Shown here in pieces: positions 29,930-37,693 of a stretch of DNA of 47,586 bases. The notes below the pieces were generated by a model. The model made no database searches. It was not told the origin of the DNA and was given only the letters and a program-made list of their open reading frames with translations. The DNA is from a virus, in the IMG/VR virus record IMGVR_UViG_3300007354_000128, positions 1-47,586 of that record, one strand, 5' to 3'. Each line of letters begins with the position of its first letter. Position 1 is the first letter of the stretch. The translations under genes were made by a program, and so were the position numbers.

Positions 29930-30137
29930 CCCTGCCCTTCTTCCTACCGCCCTTGCGCGAGTTGGGGTGGTCGGCCCAGGCCTGCAGCTTAGCCCGCGTG
30001 GTGGTGGGGTTATTGCCCAGGAACTCCACGGGCAGGCCGTACCTCTGATGCCAGCGCCGGACGGTCCTCTCGCAGACGCCCAACTCAACGGCAATGGCCG
30101 TCCAGCCGGAGAGGAAGTCCACCCGCTCGGGCCTCAT
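29922..30137 (-). CDS. Small helix-turn-helix protein
   Basis: A 71-residue protein with one HTH: WTAIAVELGVCERTVRRWHQRYGLPV (about 12-37). The tail is basic (NSRKGGRKKGRD). The ATG at 30137 has GGAGG five bases before it and overlaps the previous stop as ATGA. It ends the early operon and sits only 300 bp from the late-control repeats, so it is a good candidate for a late-gene regulator. Confidence 0.75.
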   Translation of the reverse strand: MRPERVDFLSGWTAIAVELGVCERTVRRWHQRYGLPVEFLGNNPTTTRAKLQAWADHPNSRKGGRKKGRDA

Positions 30138-30562
30138 ATGAGCCTCCTCTCCCGGCATATCCCCGCCAGCGCCTGCAAGGCGCCGATGAGCAGCTTTGCG
30201 AACTGCCACCGGGTCATGTCCAACGAGCTTAGCAAGCTGCTCCAGCTCTTGCCCTCGAGCCATGGGTCCTCCTTGCGTGATAGCCAGGCCAGGATATAAA
30301 GCTGCTGGTCCGGCTCCAGGTCCAGGAACGCCAGGTTGAAGTCGAACATGCGGCCTGGGTCTCTGGGCGCGGTGCAGGGGGCCAGGATGAACCGCCGGCT
30401 GGCCACTTCGCCGTGCCCGGTGATGCGATAGACCAGGTCCGGGTCCGGCAGGCGGATGGAGCTGATCACGCCCTGCAGGGACCGCCACTCCAACCAGCGC
30501 TCCAACAGGTCCACCACCGCGTCGGCCACCTCGCGGGGGAAGGGATTTATCACCACGTTCAT
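30134..30562 (-). CDS. Hypothetical protein, early operon end
   Basis: A 142-residue protein. It begins MNVVINPFPREVADAVVDLLERW and has VYRITGHGEVASRRFILAP, then FNLAFLDLEPDQQLYILAWL and a C-terminal helical part (MTRWQFAKLLIGALQALAGI). No recognised family. The ATG overlaps the previous stop (ATGA). The LEPDQQLYILAWLSRKE segment recalls regulators with a sigma-like helix, but this is weak. Confidence 0.68.
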   Translation of the reverse strand: MNVVINPFPREVADAVVDLLERWLEWRSLQGVISSIRLPDPDLVYRITGHGEVASRRFILAPCTAPRDPGRMFDFNLAFLDLEPDQQLYILAWLSRKEDPWLEGKSWSSLLSSLDMTRWQFAKLLIGALQALAGICRERRLI

Positions 30563-30930
30563 GGCCGCCCCTTGGGGGGGGCGTACAGGGCCCGGCGCAG
30601 TTCGTCTGTGTCGGCCACGGGGCCGCCGGGAGAGTCCGCCACGCGCCGGCACCGCACCCAGCCCCGCCGCAGCGGCGTGGTGCGCAGCAACCTCCGAGCT
30701 GCCGCCTCTTTCCGGGCTGCCTCGGCCAGGAGTGAGTCAAGAAGCTCCTTGGCGCGGGCGGCCGTCACCCCTTGGTTTTGGCGCACTATGTCGCCCAACA
30801 CCCCGACTTCAAGCTGCGGTTCAACCTGTCGCTTTAGCCGGCGCAATTGTTGGCTGTACCAGAGCATGCTGGCGGCCGTAGCAGACCAGGGCGGCCTGTA
30901 GTGTCGGCCGGCAGCGCGAAACCTCGCCAT
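30559..30930 (-). CDS. Basic hypothetical protein
   Basis: A 123-residue basic protein with a long helical segment (SMLWYSQQLRRLKRQVEPQL; VTAARAKELLDSLLAEAARK) and Arg-rich end (LLRTTPLRRGWVRCRRVAD). The ATG at 30930 overlaps the loader gene's stop (TGATG). It follows the DnaC-like loader and may assist replication. Function unknown. Confidence 0.65.
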   Translation of the reverse strand: MARFRAAGRHYRPPWSATAASMLWYSQQLRRLKRQVEPQLEVGVLGDIVRQNQGVTAARAKELLDSLLAEAARKEAAARRLLRTTPLRRGWVRCRRVADSPGGPVADTDELRRALYAPPKGRP

Positions 30931-31778
30931 CACGCGCCCCCTGCCATCAGCCGGCGGAAGCTCTCGCCCTCCACCAGCACCGTGGGGCAGTAGTCGGCCA
31001 GGCGGTCGGCCAGCCGGCCGTGCGGATCCGCGCGCCGGAAGCGGGCGGCGATCTGCTCCCGGTCGGCGTTGGTGACCAGCAGCGTGGGCCGGCCGTCCGC
31101 CCGGCGCCGGTCCACCAGGGCCACCAGCGCCCGCTGCGCCTCGGCCAGGAGCCGCTCCACCGCGAAGTCGTCCACCACCACCAGGCCCGCGGCCTGACCC
31201 GCCTCCAGCGCCTCCCGCGCCCAGGCCTTGCGCTCGGGCCGGCGCTTGGCGCCCAGGGCCGCGTTGACCGCCGGCGCCGAGACGTACAGCCCCGGAGCCT
31301 GCCGCCGCCAGAGCCAGCCCTTGAGCGCGCACACGGCCAGCACGGTCTTGCCCGTGCCCGTGGGGCCCTGCAGCAGCAGGCCGAAGCTGTCGGACTGCCA
31401 GCACCGCGCCTGCTCCCAAGCGCGCTGCCAGGCCGCCAGGTCCTCGCCCGTCTTGAGCCGGGCCGCGGCCGCGGCCGCCTTGGCGAACGTCCACTCGCTG
31501 GCTTCGGTGGGCAGTCCGGCCTTGGCCACCAGGTCGGCGTAGGCGTCGCGGCGCTCTATGGCCTCGGCCCGGCGCTCGGCCTGGGCGCTGCATCGCTCGC
31601 AAAGCTCGGGCGGCTCTACCCAGCGCCACCCGCCCATGACTTGGGCGTAATAGACCCATGGCTTGGTGACCCCGCCGCACCGCCGGCAGATGCCTTCGGT
31701 GATCTCCGGGGGGCAGGAAGGGCAAGGCGGCCTCTCTTGGCTGGCCTCTGGCCCTAGCATGGCGCTTTGTGCGTTCAC
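30930..31778 (-). CDS. dnaC: DnaC-like helicase loader (AAA+ ATPase)
   Basis: A 282-residue ATPase. A zinc-ribbon-like N-terminus (CPSCPPE, CRRCG, CERCS) is followed by the AAA+ core: Walker A LLLQGPTGTGKTVLAVCAL (about 133-151), Walker B LVVVDDFAVER (about 190-200), sensor-like LLVTNADR (about 219-226) and an Arg finger region DPHGRLADRL. It should load the host replicative helicase DnaB onto the phage origin. GTG start overlapping the organiser gene stop (GTGA). The symbol follows function; the sequence is a distant homologue. Confidence 0.88.
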   Translation of the reverse strand: MNAQSAMLGPEASQERPPCPSCPPEITEGICRRCGGVTKPWVYYAQVMGGWRWVEPPELCERCSAQAERRAEAIERRDAYADLVAKAGLPTEASEWTFAKAAAAAARLKTGEDLAAWQRAWEQARCWQSDSFGLLLQGPTGTGKTVLAVCALKGWLWRRQAPGLYVSAPAVNAALGAKRRPERKAWAREALEAGQAAGLVVVDDFAVERLLAEAQRALVALVDRRRADGRPTLLVTNADREQIAARFRRADPHGRLADRLADYCPTVLVEGESFRRLMAGGA

Positions 31779-32665
31779 GGATTGCCTCCTGGGTCTTTGC
31801 CTTTGCCCATTCCCAACCTTCCCAGGACGCTGCCCAGCCGGCTGGGCGGTCCGCCGCGTGGGGGGGGCTTTCGGGGGGACTCTTTTTCTTCGGGCTCGGG
31901 TTCGGGATCGGGTCGCGCACGCGCGCGCGTTACGCGAGAAGCCCCTTCGAAGGGGCTTCGCAAGCCCCTTGGCACCCCCTTCGGAGGGGCTTCCGAAGGG
32001 GCTTCGGAGGGGCTTCCGGTTTTGTTTTCGGCCGCCGGGCCAAGCCCCTTTGAAGGGGTTTCCGAGCCCCTTTGAAGCCCCTTGGCATCCCCTAGAGAGG
32101 GGCTTGCAAGCCCCTTGGCAGGGGGTTGCAGGGGCAACTCGCCCTGGCCCACACGGCTCAGGCGCGCGGTCAGGGACCGGGCCAGGTCCTCCATTTGCTC
32201 GGCCGAGCGCTCCGCGGACTCCTTTTTCTTGGCGTCGCCATCGGCGCGCTCCCGGGCGTTGGCCGCGGCCTCCCGCGCGGCCTGGGCCAGATGCTCCAGG
32301 GCGCCGGCCAGCACGGGCGAGTCCGGGTAATTCTCTATGGCGCTGGCCGCTCCGTTGACTGCGTTGGGCCCCTTGCAGGGTTGCATCACCAAGAGGAAGG
32401 GGACAAAGATTAGCGCGGCCTTGGGGTCGTATCGCACCAGATCGGCCCTCTCTAGGGCCCTAAGCGCCTCCTGGGCCGTCTCCAGCGACCAGTCCGGCAT
32501 GAAGGACAGGGGCTCGCTGGGCAGGAAACGCCGGAGCCCCGCCGTGGGGCGCTCGGTGGCTGGCGCCAGCAAGAAAAAGAACAGGCTACGGGCGTCCGAG
32601 TTGACCTCGGCCTTGGCCAACTCGTACCAAACCTGGCCGCCGTTGATCTGCGAGTAGCCCGACAC
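31775..32665 (-). CDS. Replisome organiser / replication initiator with internal origin repeats
   Basis: A 296-residue protein. The N-terminal domain (SQINGGQVWYELAKAEVN, then MPDWSLETAQEALRALERADLVRYD and NAVNGAASAIENYPDSPVL) matches the winged-helix phage initiators that recruit the helicase loader. A charged linker (ANARERADGDAKKKESAERS) leads to a Pro/Gly/Ser-rich tail (about 175-296) whose DNA holds the origin-like repeats. Lambda O is built in the same way. The start is GTG at 32665 with GGAGG before it. The tail itself is probably unstructured. Confidence 0.8.
   Translation of the reverse strand: MSGYSQINGGQVWYELAKAEVNSDARSLFFFLLAPATERPTAGLRRFLPSEPLSFMPDWSLETAQEALRALERADLVRYDPKAALIFVPFLLVMQPCKGPNAVNGAASAIENYPDSPVLAGALEHLAQAAREAAANARERADGDAKKKESAERSAEQMEDLARSLTARLSRVGQGELPLQPPAKGLASPSLGDAKGLQRGSETPSKGLGPAAENKTGSPSEAPSEAPPKGVPRGLRSPFEGASRVTRARARPDPEPEPEEKESPRKPPPRGGPPSRLGSVLGRLGMGKGKDPGGNP
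31939..32128. repeat. Origin-like block of AAGCCCCTT repeats
   Basis: About ten copies of AAGCCCCTT or its complement lie in both orientations within 190 bp, including the perfect 20-bp palindrome at 31939-31958, AGGGGCTTCCGAAGGGGCTT at 31985-32004, AAGCCCCTTTGAAGGGG at 32042-32058 and GGGGCTTGCAAGCCCCTT at 32099-32116. They are located in the C-terminal coding part of the initiator gene, next to a T/G-rich stretch (32020-32030), as iterons are in lambda O. Confidence 0.8.
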
Positions 32666-32677
32666 GCGCCCCTCCGC

Positions 32678-32857
32678 CTAGATGATGCCTTCGCCAATTG
32701 CGGCCGAAAAGGGCACGTGCAGGCCCTTGGCGGCCCAGTAGGCGCGCCAGGCGTCGGCCACGGCCCCCAGGGCCTGGGCGGGCGGGCCGTAGGCCCGGTG
32801 GCGCTCTCCGGTGATCAGCGCCCGCGCCTTGTCCAGGGTCGCGCCGGGCTCAATCAT
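32678..32857 (-). CDS. Small 59-aa protein, truncated DUF6378-like
   Basis: A 59-residue gene in ATGA overlap with the helicase stop and with GGAGG upstream. The sequence KARALITGERHRAYGPPAQAL...WRAYW matches the beginning of DUF6378 phage proteins (R..YGPP.....A..W). Those are usually longer; here the frame stops after SAAIGEGII. It may be a shortened functional form. Role unknown; some relatives occur in nucleotide-metabolism islands. Confidence 0.65.
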   Translation of the reverse strand: MIEPGATLDKARALITGERHRAYGPPAQALGAVADAWRAYWAAKGLHVPFSAAIGEGII

Positions 32858-34545
32858 GCCGCCCTCCTTTGGCCGCGCCGGGCCAGGTAGTCCCGGGCCA
32901 GGGCCTTGACCCGCGCCGGATCGCTATGCACGGGCTGGGCCGCCAGCAGCGGGTCGGTCACGCCCTGGGCCTGGTGGGCCTTGACCCCCAGCACCTCGAT
33001 CATGGTGGGGTCGGAGCCCTCCTCGCTGGTCAGGTACACGGCCATCACCGGGTTTCGCTGGCCGTCGCGGTGCACCCGACCGATCAATTGCTCGTGCACC
33101 TTGGGGCTCCAGTCCAACTCGCCGAAGACCACGGTGCTGCAGCGCCCCTGCAGCACGTCCAGTCCGATGCCCGAGCGCAGGGACATAATCATCACCTGGC
33201 TGCGGCCCCCCATGAACTCGCGCACGCTGGCCTCTTTCTGGGCCGGCGACTCGCTGCCCGTGTAGAGCACCGGGTTGAGGTCAGCCAAGGCCTTTAGCCA
33301 GACCTCGTAGACCGCGCGGTGCCAGCCGGCCAGGAGCACGGGCTCGCCGCTCTCGGCGAACAGGCGCGCGTATTGGGCCACATGGGGCGCCTTGGCCAGG
33401 CCCGTGGCCTGGCGCAGCAACATGTCGAATTGCCGGGACGCCTCGCCGCGTTCGGTGAAGCTGCCACGCAGGGTGGCGGCGGCCAGGCGCTCGGCCAGCG
33501 CCTCCACGTCTCGCAGCGGCCGGCTGTCGTGGTCCACCGTCTCCAGGATCACATTGACCGGCGGCAACTGCCGCCCCACCTCCTTGCGGGTGTGGCGCAG
33601 CATCAGGTGCGCCTCGCGCAGAAAGGCGCCCAGGGCCCTGGGATCGCGCACCAGGCCCTTTCGTCCGTTGCCCACCCACTCCCGCTCAAAGTCCTCCCGC
33701 CGGCCCAGGCAGCCCGGCCGCATGATGTCCAGCAGGTTGTAAATCTCCACGCCGTAGTTGTAGATGGGCGTGGCTGTGAGCCCCAGGACGTAGCGGCCGC
33801 CCGCGGCGACGGCCCGGGCCGCCAGGCCCTTGTTGGTAGTGTCGCCCTTGCGCAGCGATTGGGCCTCCTCCAGGATTAGCAGCCCCGGCGGCTTGGCCGC
33901 GAAAACGTCCACCCAGCCGGCCAGCTTGTGATAGGTGATGATGAACAGATCCTTGGGGGGCAGCGGGTAGGGCTTGGACTTGCGGATGATATGGCTGTTC
34001 AGGCCGGCGAAAGCCATGGCCCGGCGGGCCCACTGATTTTGCAGGTGCGGCTCGGCCACCACCAGGGCGGGCAGCGCGTCGGGGTGGGCGGCGGCGGCCA
34101 GGCCGGTGTAGGTCTTGCCCAGGCCCAGCTCGTCGGCGCAGAGCAGGGCCCGGTTTTTGCGCAGCAGGGCCACGGTGCGGGCTTGGTAGGGCCGCAGCGC
34201 CTCGCCGGGCCGCAAGCGCCACTCGCCCTGGGGCTGGTAGTCGGGGCTGAGTATCTGCGCCATCTCCTCCTGGTCGGCCCAAAACCGCTGCTGGCGCTGT
34301 TCCAGGCGGGCGCGGTCGCCCTCGCTCATGCGCAGGGGGTAGCGGCTCACGAACCAGGCCAGGTCCGCGGCCGCGGCCAGGGTGTCGGGCAATCGGAAGG
34401 GCGCCGTGCGGCCCTTGGCTATGCCCTGAAAAACGTGCTTGAGGCGGATGCAGACCTGGGGCTCCAGCTCGCGGATGATCCACCAGCGCTCGCCGTCTTG
34501 GTGGATATTGCCCCACCAGAAGACCAGATCCCCGTAGGTCCTCAC
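32854..34545 (-). CDS. SNF2-family DEAD/DEAH helicase-type ATPase
   Basis: A 563-residue helicase of the SNF2/SF2 group. Motifs in order: Q-like LRPYQARTVALL (117-128), Walker A ADELGLGKTY (137-146), the motif II LLILEEAQSL (Asp replaced by Glu-Glu-Ala-Gln), motif III LGLTATPIYNYG, C-terminal helicase with LLAGWHR, motif V SLRSGIGLDVLQG and motif VI QLIGRVHRDGQ. GTG at 34545 overlaps the previous stop (GTGA) with GGAGG upstream. In phages such proteins act in recombination-dependent or origin-linked replication. The DEAH box variant EEAQ is worth noting. Confidence 0.88.
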   Translation of the reverse strand: MRTYGDLVFWWGNIHQDGERWWIIRELEPQVCIRLKHVFQGIAKGRTAPFRLPDTLAAAADLAWFVSRYPLRMSEGDRARLEQRQQRFWADQEEMAQILSPDYQPQGEWRLRPGEALRPYQARTVALLRKNRALLCADELGLGKTYTGLAAAAHPDALPALVVAEPHLQNQWARRAMAFAGLNSHIIRKSKPYPLPPKDLFIITYHKLAGWVDVFAAKPPGLLILEEAQSLRKGDTTNKGLAARAVAAGGRYVLGLTATPIYNYGVEIYNLLDIMRPGCLGRREDFEREWVGNGRKGLVRDPRALGAFLREAHLMLRHTRKEVGRQLPPVNVILETVDHDSRPLRDVEALAERLAAATLRGSFTERGEASRQFDMLLRQATGLAKAPHVAQYARLFAESGEPVLLAGWHRAVYEVWLKALADLNPVLYTGSESPAQKEASVREFMGGRSQVMIMSLRSGIGLDVLQGRCSTVVFGELDWSPKVHEQLIGRVHRDGQRNPVMAVYLTSEEGSDPTMIEVLGVKAHQAQGVTDPLLAAQPVHSDPARVKALARDYLARRGQRRAA

Positions 34546-35111
34546 ATCCACGCCTCCGACAGGTTCAGCTCCAGGCAGGGCACGCCCGCGATCTCGGCCG
34601 GCAGGCCGATGCGCCGGCGGGTGGCCAGGATCAGAGCCCCGATGCGACCCGTCTCGCAGTAGCGGGCGCACTGGCGCTTTATCTCCGCGGGCCCGCCCTT
34701 GATCTTGACCTCCATGCCCACCGGCCCCACCATGAAATCAATCCGGTCCCGGGGGGAAAGCTGGGCCTCGCGCGTGAAGGGCAGACCCGCGGCCTTCAGG
34801 GCATGGGCGATCTGCCCCTGTAGCGCGGCCTCGTCGCCCAGGTCCATGCGCCAGCGGCCCAGGGCCACCAAAATCGGCGCAGTTGGTTCGCGCCGGCTCC
34901 ACCAGGCCCAGACCGCCAGAAGCGTCGGCATGACGAGGACCGCGCCGGCGGCCAGTGCCCGTTGCCGGGCCCGCTCGGTGGTCAGATCGTAGTGAGGGTG
35001 CCTGCCGCCCTGGTACCACTCCCGGCGCAGGCCCAGACGGGCAGCGAAGGCGTGTAGCTCCTCGGCGCTGTCGGTGCTGGCTATGTGCCCCTGGGCGTCT
35101 ATCAGGATCAC
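34542..35111 (-). CDS. DUF4031 domain fused to PD-(D/E)XK-type nuclease
   Basis: A 189-residue protein. Residues 1-60 match DUF4031 (VILIDAQGH, STDSAEELHAFAARLGLRR, HYDLTTERARQRALAAGA). Residues 80-189 look like a small PD-(D/E)XK nuclease: helix with LQGQIAHALKAAGLPFTRE, then the catalytic RIDFMVGPVGMEVKIKG (Asp plus Glu-x-Lys) and LILATRRRIGLP. It is coupled to the SNF2 helicase (GTGA), a pairing often seen for phage recombination or resection functions. GTG at 35111, GAGG-like site upstream. Nuclease call moderate to good. Confidence 0.75.
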   Translation of the reverse strand: MILIDAQGHIASTDSAEELHAFAARLGLRREWYQGGRHPHYDLTTERARQRALAAGAVLVMPTLLAVWAWWSRREPTAPILVALGRWRMDLGDEAALQGQIAHALKAAGLPFTREAQLSPRDRIDFMVGPVGMEVKIKGGPAEIKRQCARYCETGRIGALILATRRRIGLPAEIAGVPCLELNLSEAWM

Positions 35112-35323
35112 GCCGCCGCCTCTGCGTTTTTGATCCACGCCGGGCACCAGCCCCGCGCGCTCACCATCAGCAGCTCGTCTCCGTTCAGCGCCAGGGCCCG
35201 GGGCCGGAAGCAGCGCCACTTGCGGGTTTGCCCGTCCTGCCGGGCCCAGCCGCAGCCGGCGCACTCCTCCCGCTGCGGGCAGGACTCATAGCCCAGGGCC
35301 CGGTAAATCTCAGATCGGTTCAC
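35108..35323 (-). CDS. Cysteine-rich small protein
   Basis: A 71-residue protein with six Cys: CPQREECAGCGWARQ, WRCFRPRALAL, RGWCPAW. The pattern suggests one zinc site or a Fe-S cluster. It lies between the ASCH-DUF4326 gene and the DUF4031 nuclease gene, in 4-bp overlaps on both sides. No function assigned. Confidence 0.68.
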   Translation of the reverse strand: MNRSEIYRALGYESCPQREECAGCGWARQDGQTRKWRCFRPRALALNGDELLMVSARGWCPAWIKNAEAAA

Positions 35324-36177
35324 GTCTCCTCCGCCAGCCGCACCAGCACGTCGCCATGGCAGGGCTGGTCAGCCCGGCAGTAGCAGCCCAGGCGCTTGCC
35401 TTTCAGCTCGGGCAGGCGGGCCATGAGCTGGCCGTTTGACCGTAACCATGATTCATAGGCCTTGATGCACGCCCCCAGCGCCGCGGCCTTGGTATCGCAA
35501 GGGCCGTAGGGCTTCAGATATCGATTACGTAAATCAACCCACTGCCCAAAATCTCTGTCCCATTGCTCTACGGCCCAGCGGCTATCAACTCTCCTAGTCC
35601 TGAAAGGATTCCCCCACCGCCCCGGCTGGGTGATCATCACGTCCGGGCACTCCACCCGCACGTCCACCCGGCGCGTGCGGCCGTCGTGGGGCTTGAATAA
35701 TTCGTGCTCGTTGGGGCTGGGGGCCAGAAAAAACGAATTGGCCCGGCGGCCGGCCAGGTAGGTCACCGGCCGATCAAAGGGTTTAGGATCGGCAAGCTCC
35801 CAGTGCCAAGCGCCAGGCGCGGCCCATCGGCTCTTGCTGTCCTGCCGGCAGCCGGTGATCTTGACCGTGCCCAGGATGGCCCGCCGGGCCAGGTCTATTT
35901 GCAGGCCCAGCCACAGGGCTATCAGGTCCCAGCCCAGGATGCGCTCGCGCTGCCAGGCCCTGGCCAACAACTCGGCCACCTGCGCTTGGCCGCCCAGCAG
36001 GTCCACGAATCGGCCCATCTCCAGGGTGTGGTCCCACCGCGCCCCCTGGTACACCAGCACCTCCAGGGGCAGCGTGTACCGGGCGGGCGCCGGCCGGCGC
36101 CGGTTCTCCACGTCCTTGGCGCCGGCCATGATCAAGCTGCCCCAGGGCGCCCACACCGCGAAGCAGGGCATGCTCAT
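35320..36177 (-). CDS. ASCH-like plus DUF4326 fusion protein
   Basis: A 285-residue two-domain protein. The N-terminal half (about 1-165) has AVWAPWGSLIMAGAKDVENR and the strand ILGTVKITGC, fitting the ASCH/PUA-like fold that binds RNA or modified bases. The C-terminal half (about 175-285) is DUF4326: QPGRWGNPFRTRRV, then YESWLRSNGQLMARLPELKGKRLGCYCRADQPCHGDVLVRL, with two Cys and His as in the family. Both halves are seen separately in other phages. ATG overlaps the DnaJ-type zinc gene stop. Role unknown; a nucleotide- or base-handling function is plausible. Confidence 0.78.
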   Translation of the reverse strand: MSMPCFAVWAPWGSLIMAGAKDVENRRRPAPARYTLPLEVLVYQGARWDHTLEMGRFVDLLGGQAQVAELLARAWQRERILGWDLIALWLGLQIDLARRAILGTVKITGCRQDSKSRWAAPGAWHWELADPKPFDRPVTYLAGRRANSFFLAPSPNEHELFKPHDGRTRRVDVRVECPDVMITQPGRWGNPFRTRRVDSRWAVEQWDRDFGQWVDLRNRYLKPYGPCDTKAAALGACIKAYESWLRSNGQLMARLPELKGKRLGCYCRADQPCHGDVLVRLAEET

Positions 36178-36542
36178 GGCTGGGGCTCGCCCTTGGCTTT
36201 GCCGGTTCCCTGGCATTTGGGGCAGGGCGCGTAGCGGGTGCCGGTCTCGATACTCCACTCTCGGAAGACTTTGCCTTTTCCCTCGCACTTGGAGCAGTTT
36301 CCGGTCTCCGCCTCGTACCTTTGGGCCTCCGTCTCTATTTCCTCTCGCGTCACCACGGCCGTCTGCAAGGGCCTGGCCCACCGCTTTTGACCTTTGTTGG
36401 GACCGCGAATCAGGCGGCGAGGAACGCTGCCTGAGATAATCAAGTCCCGCGTTCCGTCCATCCATTTGTAGGTGCAGCCCTCCCATTCGGGAGGCGCACT
36501 CAGTTTGCGCCGGGCTATCGCATCGGCAAAGGTTAGGCTCAT
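36174..36542 (-). CDS. Protein with a DnaJ-type zinc finger pair
   Basis: A 122-residue protein. The N-terminal 80 residues are unrecognised (LTFADAIARRKLSAPPEWEG; TYKWMDGTRDLIISG). The end carries two CxxCxGxG units (CSKCEGKGKV, CPKCQGTGKA) as in the DnaJ cysteine-rich domain, here one zinc site. It may bind unfolded protein or nucleic acid. ATGA overlaps on both sides. Confidence 0.75.
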   Translation of the reverse strand: MSLTFADAIARRKLSAPPEWEGCTYKWMDGTRDLIISGSVPRRLIRGPNKGQKRWARPLQTAVVTREEIETEAQRYEAETGNCSKCEGKGKVFREWSIETGTRYAPCPKCQGTGKAKGEPQP

Positions 36543-37084
36543 TCGCACTCCTTCCCTCGCCAGCGGCAGGGCCGCACCGGTTTGCCCGGCAGGCCCCAGA
36601 GCCCGCGCTTGGCCGCCCGCGCCTCGGCCTCCAGGCGCAGCAGCTCCGCGGCCTTGGCCCGGCAGTAGGGGTACTTCACCTCGGCCCAGGCCCAGCCCGC
36701 GCGCACCAGCACCGCGGCCAGGTCGCGGCCGTCGGGCAGCGCGACGTGAACGATCTCGCGCCTGTAGCTGCCGCCCACGTGCGCCGCCAGCACCTTCTCG
36801 CCCAGCACCAGCCGGGCCGCGAACCTGGCGGCCTGATTGGCGCCGGGCTGGAGCGTCCGTCGCGGGGTGGGCTTCTCCGGCGCGTCCGCGCAGGCCAGGC
36901 GCAGCGGCACCCCGCCCAGCTCCTCGTCCCAGCGGGTGTAGGTGTCCGCGTCGTGCGCGGCGATGACGGCGGCCGTGTACCTGATCTCCTTGCCGCGCGC
37001 GCCCTGGGCCAGCAGCAGCAGGGACACCAGCCCCACCGCTGTCCAGCCGATTATCCACAGCCGGTGCTTGGTCATGGTCCGCAT
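36539..37084 (-). CDS. Thermonuclease (SNase-like) with N-terminal membrane signal
   Basis: A 181-residue nuclease. Residues 9-27 are a hydrophobic signal/anchor (LWIIGWTAVGLVSLLLLAQG). The SNase core follows: VIAAHDADTYT, VPLRLACADAPE (Arg, Asp and Glu of the active site), QAARFAARLVLGEKV, GRDLAAVLVRAGWAWAEVKY, RLEAEARAAKRGLWG. It should cut DNA or RNA, needing Ca2+ in relatives, and would act in the periplasm. Being exported in a replication operon is odd; a role against incoming DNA is possible. Confidence 0.85.
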   Translation of the reverse strand: MRTMTKHRLWIIGWTAVGLVSLLLLAQGARGKEIRYTAAVIAAHDADTYTRWDEELGGVPLRLACADAPEKPTPRRTLQPGANQAARFAARLVLGEKVLAAHVGGSYRREIVHVALPDGRDLAAVLVRAGWAWAEVKYPYCRAKAAELLRLEAEARAAKRGLWGLPGKPVRPCRWRGKECE

Positions 37085-37145
37085 TTTGCAGCCTCCTGCT
37101 ATGGTTTGACCCCGCTCAGGTGCAAGGGTTGGGCCGGGTTTGTGG

Positions 37146-37343
37146 TTAGTTGCCTGGGTCTTTGGGTAAAAGCTTCAGCACCAATTCCTTGGGCTTGATT
37201 TTTTTCACTCTGAATCGCGACCCTTTGATCTCCAGCTCTTCGCCGACCCGAAACGTCCCTCCGTGATTGGGGTGCATCCCTTGCAGCTCTCCCCATTGCT
37301 CCATAGAAACGACTGGTTTGAATCTTCCGGCTCCCGTATCCAT
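37146..37343 (-). CDS. Small basic protein
   Basis: A 65-residue protein starting MDTGAGRFKPVVSMEQWGEL, with AGGAGG five bases upstream. The second half (GGTFRVGEELEIKGSRFRVKKIKPKELVLKL) is a compact beta-barrel-like segment seen in small phage proteins. Function not known. Confidence 0.65.
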   Translation of the reverse strand: MDTGAGRFKPVVSMEQWGELQGMHPNHGGTFRVGEELEIKGSRFRVKKIKPKELVLKLLPKDPGN

Positions 37344-37352
37344 GCTGGCCTC

Positions 37353-37538
37353 CTAATAGCGTACGTTGGGGTTAGCCCAAAGGGTGTTGCCTTGGACCAA
37401 AAAATCCAAGGTGTCGCCATCGCGATCTGCGGGATGGATATAAAATGTCACCTGACCTTTTTCGTCGACTGCTGCCCGCAGGGCGTGATCGATGATTTTT
37501 AGATCGTGGTGTTTTTTCAGATATTCCTCAAAAGTCAT
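37353..37538 (-). CDS. Small hypothetical protein
   Basis: A 61-residue protein, MTFEEYLKKHHDLKIIDHAL then VTFYIHPADRDGDTLDFLVQ. AAAGGAG lies upstream. Codon use is more AT-rich than neighbours. Possible beta-sheet unit; function unknown. Confidence 0.65.
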   Translation of the reverse strand: MTFEEYLKKHHDLKIIDHALRAAVDEKGQVTFYIHPADRDGDTLDFLVQGNTLWANPNVRY

Positions 37539-37582
37539 TTTGTCTCCTTTCTCCTATCTCCTACCGAAACTCCCCTGCCGAT

Positions 37583-37693
37583 CTACCGAAATGCCGCTTC
37601 TATTCTGGCCGTGGCCGCCCACCAGGCCAGGGCCATGCCCAGGGTCGCCGCCGCCGTCAGCAGCGCCGCGCCCGCGATCAACAGCCGTATCAT
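37583..37693 (-). CDS. Very small single-TM protein (36 aa)
   Basis: Starts ATG at 37693 in ATGA overlap with the radical SAM stop. The product is one hydrophobic helix (LLIAGAALLTAAATLGMALA) followed by WWAATARIEAAFR. Plausible small membrane peptide; expression is not proved. Confidence 0.5.
   Translation of the reverse strand: MIRLLIAGAALLTAAATLGMALAWWAATARIEAAFR

Noticed and set aside
30559-31920. 453-codon frame spanning the helicase-loader region
   Set aside because: Upstream of 30930 it is the wrong frame of the DnaC-like gene; only the last 123 codons have a coupled start and protein-like sequence.
31767-32358. Plus-strand ORFs over the AAGCCCCTT repeats
   Set aside because: They are repeats of the origin-like block read backwards; the minus-strand initiator gene has a recognised N-terminal domain and a good start.
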